Of a stretch of DNA of 21,306 nucleotides, positions 14,686 through 21,306 are shown piece by piece. Position numbers and translations under genes: made by a program. Below the pieces are notes generated by a model. That model saw only the letters and a list, made by a program, of their open reading frames with translations. It searched no databases and had not been told where the DNA came from. Source of the stretch: CALXJM01 sp963930325. Lineage in GTDB: Bacteria > Bacillota > Clostridia > TANB77 > CAG-508. Location of the stretch: assembly GCA_963930325.1 (NCBI GenBank), contig CAWVME010000006.1, positions 1 to 21,306 on the forward strand, given 5' to 3'. The first letter of the stretch is position 1. Each line of letters begins with the position of its first letter.

Positions 14686-17124
14686 ATGGGAAATAGAAGA
14701 ATTAAACTTATAGTTATTATTGTAATGTTATTTTGCATAATTTATATAAAATCTCCTTTTACATATGCAAGTATATATGACCTATTTGATAGGGTACGTG
14801 AAGAAAGTGGTGATATGCCATCACCACCTACTCCGCCAGATGAAACTAATACTCCAAGTGATGCAACAAATGATACAACTATATATCACACGTATTATGA
14901 AAAAATATCTGGAAATGTATATGAAGAAATAGATGATTTCTTTAGTAATAACACAACAGCTACTGATAGTGCTCCTATAAATATAGGAGCAGAAGGAATT
15001 ATGGTGCAACTAATAAATGAGAACAATGAGGTAATAGATACAGTTGTAACAGGAAAAGATGGAAATTACAGTTTTTCGCCTGCAGAAGGAACTTATTCTA
15101 TAAGATTTATTTACGGAAATATAGAAAATAAAGGGAATAGTTCCATAGAAAAAGTTCTAAAATATAATGGTCATGATTATATTGCTATAAAAACGCCTGG
15201 AGCAAATGAATATATAGATACTAAAAAAATTGAAATTACGAATAGTGGAAGGGGATGCGCACAGGTTTTTATAGCATTAGATTGCTCTTATAGTATGCGT
15301 ACTACAAATGTCAAAATGTATAATGAAACCAAAACAAGATTAGAGATAGCAGTAGATTCAGCAAAAAGATTAATAAATGCATTGCTAGATAGAGGAGAAA
15401 ACATTTATGTTGGACTTATATTCTTCTCCGGAACAAATTATAGAGCAAGAAGTCTAACACAAGATAGTGAAATTCTAAATAAAGATTTAGATTCTATATT
15501 GCAAAATAATTGGTATACTCCTAATACAAATATAGCAGGAGCATTAGAAAAAGCAAAAAATTCTTTTAAAAATCAAGATAAAAATAATTCTAATAGAACA
15601 GTTATAGTAATATCAGATGGTATACCAACTTCTTGTGGTAGTGCGGAAATATATAACACAGATAGCTATGATAGCATACAAAATAAATTATATAATATAA
15701 TAGCTCCAGCTACTAAAAGCAAAGTAGCAGAATTAAAAAATGATGGAATAAGAATAGTATCATTATTTGCAAAATCAGATGTAGAAGAAGAAAATGGATT
15801 AGTAAAAGACATATTTGGAGAAGCAGATTCATTTCATAGTATACAAGATGGACAAGAAACAATAAATATAATAACACAAGACATAAAAAAATATTTAATA
15901 GAAACCACAGAAGAAAAAGAATACACAGATAGCATTTTTACGTTAGCTGGCTATGAAGATACAAATAGAAGAAAAATAGTAGATGATTATTTTAATGCAA
16001 CATTTTATTATAATGCAGAAGAAGGGATAAAAACATCACTTTTTAAACAAATTGATGAATATACTTCTTTAGATGAAGCTAAAACATTAAGCGATTTGAC
16101 ATATATGATAGTAGAGGGAGGAAAAAATTATAAAATAACTAAAAACCCACATTATGATGGATATAAAGAAATAAGAAGGTGGGAAGAAAATGTGATAGAC
16201 CAAGAAACTGGTGAAGAACGTATTGTGGAACATGTAGAAACGGAAATATGGAAGAGTGGTGAATACTCAAATCAAAATTTGATTCTAAAACAGAGACCGG
16301 TTATGCATCTTTCATTAAATGTAACAGTAACAGGTTTGAAAATTGTATTAAATGATGGATATGTATATTATGTTGATACTAGAGAAGTAATGTCAGACAT
16401 GGCTTTAATAAAATCTTTAGCAGAAGAAATTGCGCATGGTGCAACCATTGAGGTAGAATATACCATTAGCATAAGAAACAACTCTAGCATTCAATGCAAT
16501 TACCTAGAAATAATTGATTATTTACCAGAAGGATTTTTATATTCAGAAGATACAGAGTTAATAACTGAAGAAGGCATTTATAATAAAAATCTTGGATGGC
16601 AACTTGTATCTTTGCAAGAATTAAATGAAAAAGGATTTATAACAAATAGTGTTTATAGGGCATATCAAGATAGAAGAGCTGTAAAAATAGTTTTAGATAA
16701 TGCTGGACAAGGAGAAAACGGATTTTATATATCTCCAGGAGGTAACTATGAAATAAAATTAGTTGCAAGCAGGGTAATAGGCCAAATGAGTGATACGGAT
16801 TTGCTCAATGATGACGGAAAAAATCCAAACGCAGTAGAAATATTAGGCTATAGAAACAATAGTAATAGAAGAATGGCAAAAGCAATAACGGAAGAAGTTT
16901 TAAGTGGAGGAAAAACATCTTTTATATCATGGATAAAAGGCATGTTCCCAGGAGACGGTATGGATGAGGACTTTACAGATGAAGCTTCAAACAGTGCAAA
17001 AGTAGTACCACCTACTGGTGAAAACATCAACATAATAAAAACGATAACAACAATTGGAATAGCTATAACATTAGTAATAACGGTAATCTATAAAAAGCTA
17101 TGTAAAAAATCAAAAATGAAATAA
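14686..17124 (+). CDS. Cell-surface von Willebrand factor A domain protein with sortase-like tail
   Basis: The 812-residue protein begins with a signal peptide (hydrophobic 8-20, likely cut after TYA near 28) and a Pro/Thr/Asp-rich linker. An SdrD-B-like beta domain (about 98-145, GIMVQLINENNEV-GNYSF) precedes a VWA domain (about 190-395) with a complete MIDAS: DCSYSM (D199, S201, S203), T281 in NTNIAGAL and D311 in VISDGIP. A DUF11-like adhesin domain around 575-710 includes EVEYTISIRNNSSI and DYLPEGF. The end has VVPPTGE, a 20-residue hydrophobic helix and a Lys-rich tail, a layout like a variant LPxTG anchor. A metal-dependent ligand-binding adhesin or pilus-tip-like protein is the best inference. 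GGAGAGAGGGTG precedes the ATG. Confidence 0.85.
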   Translation: MGNRRIKLIVIIVMLFCIIYIKSPFTYASIYDLFDRVREESGDMPSPPTPPDETNTPSDATNDTTIYHTYYEKISGNVYEEIDDFFSNNTTATDSAPINIGAEGIMVQLINENNEVIDTVVTGKDGNYSFSPAEGTYSIRFIYGNIENKGNSSIEKVLKYNGHDYIAIKTPGANEYIDTKKIEITNSGRGCAQVFIALDCSYSMRTTNVKMYNETKTRLEIAVDSAKRLINALLDRGENIYVGLIFFSGTNYRARSLTQDSEILNKDLDSILQNNWYTPNTNIAGALEKAKNSFKNQDKNNSNRTVIVISDGIPTSCGSAEIYNTDSYDSIQNKLYNIIAPATKSKVAELKNDGIRIVSLFAKSDVEEENGLVKDIFGEADSFHSIQDGQETINIITQDIKKYLIETTEEKEYTDSIFTLAGYEDTNRRKIVDDYFNATFYYNAEEGIKTSLFKQIDEYTSLDEAKTLSDLTYMIVEGGKNYKITKNPHYDGYKEIRRWEENVIDQETGEERIVEHVETEIWKSGEYSNQNLILKQRPVMHLSLNVTVTGLKIVLNDGYVYYVDTREVMSDMALIKSLAEEIAHGATIEVEYTISIRNNSSIQCNYLEIIDYLPEGFLYSEDTELITEEGIYNKNLGWQLVSLQELNEKGFITNSVYRAYQDRRAVKIVLDNAGQGENGFYISPGGNYEIKLVASRVIGQMSDTDLLNDDGKNPNAVEILGYRNNSNRRMAKAITEEVLSGGKTSFISWIKGMFPGDGMDEDFTDEASNSAKVVPPTGENINIIKTITTIGIAITLVITVIYKKLCKKSKMK

Positions 17125-17151
17125 TAAATACTGTTCATTTGCAATTATATG

Positions 17152-17160
17152 TGATATAAT
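17152..17160 (+). promoter_or_regulatory. Extended -10 promoter (TGATATAAT) for the small orphan gene
   Basis: TGnTATAAT lies 35 bases before the start at 17195 with no good -35. A 6-bp hairpin (17166-17171 with 17177-17182) in the leader runs up to AGGAGGG and could affect ribosome access. Confidence 0.65.
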
Positions 17161-17194
17161 TAATTTATCTATTTTATAGATAGGAGGGAGTTTT

Positions 17195-17422
17195 ATGCGG
17201 AAGAACCACACTTACGGAGAGAACATGCTGGAATATGAGCATCAGCAGGATGAACGACACTGGAACAGCCAAATGGCAAGAGCAATTCGGGATAACGATG
17301 AACAAGAGGTAGCAGAACTCATAAATGAAGGTAACATGTATGAGTATCAGCTTAGGTGTGCTGTAGATTGCATCCGGAGTGCAAAGATATCAGCCATGAT
17401 AGAAGAGTACGCATATAACTGA
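17195..17422 (+). CDS. Small hypothetical protein, 75 residues, unusual codon use
   Basis: I do not recognise the family. The product is hydrophilic and probably all helical: a charged N-terminal part (HTYGENMLEYEHQQDERHW) is followed by AIRDNDEQEVAELINEG, which looks like one ankyrin-type helix pair, then a helix with two Cys. There is no signal or membrane segment. AGGAGGG gives a strong ribosome binding site. GC content is about 44% by hand count, against 32% in a 60-base sample of dnaE. Three of its six Arg codons are CGG, a codon not found in any uninterrupted gene here. It has its own promoter and hairpin terminator, so it looks like an independent, possibly acquired cassette. Confidence 0.7.
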   Translation: MRKNHTYGENMLEYEHQQDERHWNSQMARAIRDNDEQEVAELINEGNMYEYQLRCAVDCIRSAKISAMIEEYAYN

Positions 17423-17427
17423 CCAAC

Positions 17428-17458
17428 TAAAGACCTGTGGAATTTCCACAGGTCTTTA
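17428..17458 (+). terminator. Strong hairpin terminator after the small orphan gene
   Basis: A perfect 14-bp stem (TAAAGACCTGTGGA with its complement) with a three-base loop starts six bases after the stop codon. The following tract is A-rich rather than U-rich, but the 3' arm ends CTTT. Confidence 0.8.
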
Positions 17459-17470
17459 AAAATAATATGA

Positions 17471-17499
17471 TTGCAAATTTGTGAAAAAAAATATATAAT
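17471..17499 (+). promoter_or_regulatory. Sigma-A-type promoter for dnaE
   Basis: TTGCAA (17471-17476), 17 bases, TATAAT (17494-17499), about 30 bases before the dnaE start. Confidence 0.82.
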
Positions 17500-17529
17500 C
17501 AAACTAAAAAAGATAGAAGGAGAAAAAAT

Positions 17530-20500
17530 ATGCCAGAATTTGTTCACTTACACGTACACAGTGAGTACAGCTTGTTAGATGGGGCTAATCGAATTAAGGA
17601 CTTGCCAGTAAGAGCTAAAGAATTAGGAATGAAGGCTATTGCTCTAACAGACCATGGAGTTATGTATGGAGCAGTTGAATTTTATAAAGAATGCAAAAAA
17701 AATGAGATTAAACCTATTATTGGTTGTGAAGTATATGTAGCACCAAGAGGAAGACTAAACAAAGAAGCAAATGTAGATAATATATACAATCATTTAATCT
17801 TGCTTGCTAAAAATGAAACTGGGTATCAAAATTTAATTAAGCTTGTTTCAATTGGATTTACAGAAGGATTTTATTATAAGCCGAGAATTGATTTAGAGGT
17901 ACTAGAAAAGTACCATGAAGGACTTATTGCACTTAGTGCATGCTTAGCTGGTAGTGTGCCACAAGAAATTCAAAAAGGCAATATAGAAAGAGCAAAAGAA
18001 ATTGCTTTGTGGTACAAGGGAGTATTTGGAGAAGACTACTATTTAGAATTACAGTATAATGGACTAAAAGAGCAAGTATTGGTTAATCAGCAATTAGTAC
18101 AAATAGGAAGAGAATTAGATATTCCAATTGTTGGAACAAATGACGCACATTATTTAAAAAAAGAAGATGCATATAATCATGAAGTTCTTCTATGTATTCA
18201 GACCGGAAAAAAAATGGCAGATACAGATAGAATGAAATTTGAAACAGATGAATTCTATATAAAAAGTCCAGAAGAAATGGAAGAATATTTTAAAAATTTA
18301 CCCGAAGCATTAGAAAATACCGTCAAAATAGCAGAAAAATGCAATTTTGACTTTGAATTTGGACATACAAAATTACCAAATTATGATGTGCCACAAGAAT
18401 ACAAAACTCATGAAGAATATTTTAGAAAACTTTGTAATGATGGAATTAAAAAAAGATATGGAGAAAACCCTGGACAAGAAATTATAAATAGAGTGGAATA
18501 CGAAATGTCTGTAATAGAAAAAATGGGATATGTAGACTATTATTTAATTGTTTGGGACTTTATTCATTATGCGAAATCTCAAGGGATTTCAGTGGGACCT
18601 GGACGTGGCTCAGGAGCTGGCTCCATTGTGGCATATGCTATTGAAATAACAGACATTGATCCAATTAAGTACAATTTACTTTTTGAACGTTTTTTAAATC
18701 CAGAAAGAATAAGTATGCCTGACTTTGATGTGGATTTTTGTTATGAGAGAAGACAAGAAGTGATTGATTATGTTGCAAGAAAGTATGGAAATGACCATGT
18801 ATCACAGATTATCACTTTTGGTACAATGGCAGCCAGAATGGTTATAAGAGATGTAGGAAGAGTACTAGACATTCCTTATGCAGAAGTAGATAAATTAGCT
18901 AAAATGATTCCAATGGAGCTTCACATTACGATTAAAAAAGCATTAGAGCAAAACAGAGAACTGAAAGAATTGTACGAAAATGACGAACAAACTAAAAAGC
19001 TATTGGACATAGCAATGGGATTAGAAGGACTTCCAAGAAATGCTTCTACTCACGCTTGTGGAGTAGTTATTACAAAAAATCCAGTTGATACATATGTACC
19101 CTTATATGTTAACGAAGGAAATATTTCTACTCAATATACTATGACATTACTAGAAGAACTAGGTTTATTGAAAATGGATTTTTTAGGATTAAGAACTCTA
19201 ACTGTGATTGCAGATGCTAAAAAATTGGTAAAAGAATGCAGAGGAATTGATGTTGTATTCGATAAAGATATGAGTGATCCAAATGTATATAAATTATGGC
19301 AGGAAGGAAAAACATCAGGAATTTTTCAATTTGAAAGTGCTGGTATGACGAATTTTATGAAAGAGTTAAAGCCAGATGGACTAGAAGACATTATTGCAGG
19401 AGTATCACTTTATAGACCAGGTCCTATGGATCAAATCCCGCGTTATATAAAAAACAAATTAAACCCGCAAAACGTTGAATATACTCACCCTGCACTAGAA
19501 CCTATTTTGAATGTTACATATGGTTGCATGGTTTATCAAGAGCAAGTTATGCAAATTGTACGAGAATTGGCAGGATATTCACTTGGGAGAGCAGACTTAG
19601 TAAGAAGAGCTATGGGCAAAAAGAAATTAGATGTAATGGCAAAAGAGAGACAATATTTTATTTATGGGCAGGCTGATGAAGATGGAAATGTCATTATTCC
19701 AGGATGCATCAGAAATGGAATAGATGAAGAGTCTGCTAATAAAATTTTCGATGAAATGGCAGAATTTGCAAAATATGCTTTTAACAAATCGCATGCTGCT
19801 GCATATGCGGTAGTATCTTATCAAACAGCATATTTAAAAGCTTATTATAAAGAAGAATTTATGGCAGCTACTTTAAATAGTTTTTTAGGAAATTTAGACA
19901 AAATTCCAGAATATATTTACGAATGCAAAAGACTAGGAATAGAAATACTAAAGCCAGATATTAATAAAAGTAATACAAAATTTACGGTAGATAATTCAAA
20001 AATACGATTTGGCTTAGGAAGCATAAAAAATGTGGGAGTAGCAGCAGTAGATTCTATTGTACAAGAAAGGGAAAAAAATGGACCATATAAGGATTTTTCT
20101 GATTTTTGCGAAAGAATTCAAGGAGAAACAGTAAATAGAAAATGCATAGAAAGCTTAATTAAAGCAGGAGCTTTTGAATGCTTTCCATACACAAGAAGTA
20201 CACTTCTGGCTTCTTTTGAAAGCATTATAGATACAATTGCAGGAACAGAAAGAAAAAGTATGCAAGGGCAAGTAAGCATGTTTGATATAGGAACAGAAGA
20301 CAAAAAACTAGAAGAAATAAAATATCATTACACTACTTTAGCAGAATACTCTAATCGTGATTTATTATCTATGGAAAAGGAAATGCTAGGACTTTATATT
20401 TCAGGGCACCCATTAGAACCTCTAAAACAGGAAATAGAAGAGCAAACTAATATTAATACCCTAAAGATGTTAGAAATTAAAGAACAAATGGAAAACTTAG

Positions 20501-21006
20501 AACAAGATGTTCAATATAAAGACGAACAATTTGTAAAATATGCTGGAATTATAACAAAAGTAAAGAAAAAATATACTAAAAAGAATACTATCATGGCCTT
20601 TGTTACTATAGAAGACTTATATGGAGAGTGCGAAATTATTGTATTTGACAATTGCTACAATCGCTATTCAAATTATCTTGTAGAAGATAACATGGTATTT
20701 GTAGATGGAAAACTTAGCATAAGAGAAGATGATGATATAAAAATAGTGGCCTCCAGCATACGAACTCTAAAAAAGCAGATGAAAAAGACTTTATGGATAA
20801 ATGTAACAAATTTAACAATTGAGGAACGCAAAAGACTAAAAGGTGCACTTGGTTTTTTTTCAAGGGACAGAACAAATATTTCAATGACAATTGAACAAAA
20901 TGGACAGCAGAAAGCAGCTGGCTCAATTTATTTAACTGAAGAAATTTTAGAAAATTTACAAGAGATTGCACAAAAGGAAAATGTAAAAATTATAGAGGTA
21001 GAATGA
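17530..21006 (+). CDS. dnaE: DNA polymerase III alpha subunit, DnaE
   Basis: At 1158 residues this is a full-length family C replicative polymerase subunit. The N-terminal PHP domain (1-270) has HLHVHSEYSLLDG (H8, H10), TDHGVMYG (D41, H42), GCE (E67) and NDAHYL (D205, H207), so most metal-ligand positions are kept. The palm has PGRGSGAGS (357-365) and PDFDVDF with catalytic D400 and D402; LKMDFLG holds the third Asp. YRPGPMDQIP, FNKSHAAAYA and the fingers follow; a helix-hairpin-helix region and an OB fold (about 1005-1080, YAGIITKVKKK to VDGKLSIRE) close the protein. GAAGGAG precedes the ATG. In Firmicutes DnaE usually works beside PolC, extending primers on the lagging strand. Confidence 0.97.
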   Translation: MPEFVHLHVHSEYSLLDGANRIKDLPVRAKELGMKAIALTDHGVMYGAVEFYKECKKNEIKPIIGCEVYVAPRGRLNKEANVDNIYNHLILLAKNETGYQNLIKLVSIGFTEGFYYKPRIDLEVLEKYHEGLIALSACLAGSVPQEIQKGNIERAKEIALWYKGVFGEDYYLELQYNGLKEQVLVNQQLVQIGRELDIPIVGTNDAHYLKKEDAYNHEVLLCIQTGKKMADTDRMKFETDEFYIKSPEEMEEYFKNLPEALENTVKIAEKCNFDFEFGHTKLPNYDVPQEYKTHEEYFRKLCNDGIKKRYGENPGQEIINRVEYEMSVIEKMGYVDYYLIVWDFIHYAKSQGISVGPGRGSGAGSIVAYAIEITDIDPIKYNLLFERFLNPERISMPDFDVDFCYERRQEVIDYVARKYGNDHVSQIITFGTMAARMVIRDVGRVLDIPYAEVDKLAKMIPMELHITIKKALEQNRELKELYENDEQTKKLLDIAMGLEGLPRNASTHACGVVITKNPVDTYVPLYVNEGNISTQYTMTLLEELGLLKMDFLGLRTLTVIADAKKLVKECRGIDVVFDKDMSDPNVYKLWQEGKTSGIFQFESAGMTNFMKELKPDGLEDIIAGVSLYRPGPMDQIPRYIKNKLNPQNVEYTHPALEPILNVTYGCMVYQEQVMQIVRELAGYSLGRADLVRRAMGKKKLDVMAKERQYFIYGQADEDGNVIIPGCIRNGIDEESANKIFDEMAEFAKYAFNKSHAAAYAVVSYQTAYLKAYYKEEFMAATLNSFLGNLDKIPEYIYECKRLGIEILKPDINKSNTKFTVDNSKIRFGLGSIKNVGVAAVDSIVQEREKNGPYKDFSDFCERIQGETVNRKCIESLIKAGAFECFPYTRSTLLASFESIIDTIAGTERKSMQGQVSMFDIGTEDKKLEEIKYHYTTLAEYSNRDLLSMEKEMLGLYISGHPLEPLKQEIEEQTNINTLKMLEIKEQMENLEQDVQYKDEQFVKYAGIITKVKKKYTKKNTIMAFVTIEDLYGECEIIVFDNCYNRYSNYLVEDNMVFVDGKLSIREDDDIKIVASSIRTLKKQMKKTLWINVTNLTIEERKRLKGALGFFSRDRTNISMTIEQNGQQKAAGSIYLTEEILENLQEIAQKENVKIIEVE

Positions 21007-21078
21007 TAGAAAGTGATGATTTTAAAACAAAAGAAGCAATGACTAAAACGAAGCAAAAAGTGGAAAACTGTCAAAATA

Positions 21079-21107
21079 TTGCAAAATTTGGATAAATATG
21101 TTATAAT
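21079..21107 (+). promoter_or_regulatory. Sigma-A-type promoter with extended -10, upstream of the last gene
   Basis: TTGCAA (21079-21084), 17 bases, TATAAT (21102-21107) with TGT just before the -10, about 30 bases ahead of the start at 21138. Confidence 0.82.
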
Positions 21108-21137
21108 AAAATATATTTATCCAAAGAAGGTGTTTCA

Positions 21138-21306
21138 ATGTATTTATTGGCAGTAATATATATATTGGTGTTTTTAATATTTTTCTTAATTTTATTTGCC
21201 ATTATGCAAATAAGATTGGCTGGAATGAAAGTAAAAGACTTTTGGACATTTATAGAAGCAAACCAAATATTAGATAAGCTATATTTGTTTACTACTAAAT
21301 ATAAAA
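21138..21306 (+). CDS. N-terminal part of a membrane-anchored hypothetical protein (3' end outside window)
   Basis: AAGAAGGTG precedes the ATG. The 56 visible residues contain one strong membrane helix (about 2-24, LLAVIYILVFLIFFLILFAI) followed by a probable cytoplasmic helical region (MKVKDFWTFIEANQILDKL). The frame is still open at the window end. I do not recognise the family; the single N-terminal helix and amphipathic region suggest a membrane-tethered small protein. It has its own promoter, separate from dnaE. Confidence 0.7.
   Translation, partial: MYLLAVIYILVFLIFFLILFAIMQIRLAGMKVKDFWTFIEANQILDKLYLFTTKYK

Noticed and set aside
17139..17160. TTGCAA as a -35 for the small orphan gene
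   Set aside because: The spacer to TATAAT is only 10 bases; the extended -10 explains the promoter better.
1..21306. CRISPR arrays, tRNA or rRNA genes, insertion sequences
   Set aside because: I saw no spaced direct repeats, cloverleaf-like sequences, or transposase frames with terminal inverted repeats.

Overview
The window looks like chromosomal DNA from an AT-rich, endospore-lineage Firmicute, most likely an uncultured Clostridia member. The evidence is strong AGGAGG-type ribosome binding sites, heavy AGA/ATA/TTA codon use, the prpC-prkC signalling pair, a zinc-type L28 protein, and a 24-codon spoVM gene next to rpmB, in the neighbourhood known from Bacillus subtilis.

Bases 1-6972 are the end of a co-directional cell-wall glycopolymer operon. 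It encodes a partial GT4 glycosyltransferase, TagA (GT26), UDP-GlcNAc 2-epimerase MnaA, a 701-residue GT-C-like membrane protein split by a +1 frameshift, a GT2 enzyme, a GtrB/CsbB-like GT2 and a GtrA flippase. MnaA and TagA make and use ManNAc on undecaprenyl carriers. The last four genes resemble the three-component (CsbB/GtcA/YfhO-like) system that adds a sugar to a wall polymer outside the membrane. Reading continues into rlmN, prpC, prkC and rpe (7014-11638), the conserved Firmicute cluster, but without rsgA. The rpe gene carries a second +1 frameshift.

From 11642 to 14460 most genes are on the minus strand: a secreted or membrane bactofilin-like protein, a 39-residue Cys-rich microprotein, nth and rpmB. 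Two tiny plus-strand genes, a 49-residue membrane protein and spoVM, sit between nth and rpmB. The plus strand then carries a large von Willebrand factor A surface protein with a sortase-like tail, a small GC-rich orphan gene with its own promoter and terminator, dnaE, and the start of a membrane-anchored protein.

The most striking observation is a codon pattern. I scanned for CGG in frame across about 6,550 codons and found it in only three genes. It occurs once at each of the two frameshifts, both with the context NNT-CGG-A where skipping the C restores the conserved protein (T-GNP and PG-L-GGQ), and three times in the GC-rich 75-codon gene. This suggests that CGG is a very rare, possibly poorly decoded or unassigned codon that triggers +1 frameshifting. 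Two coincidental assembly errors remain the main alternative.
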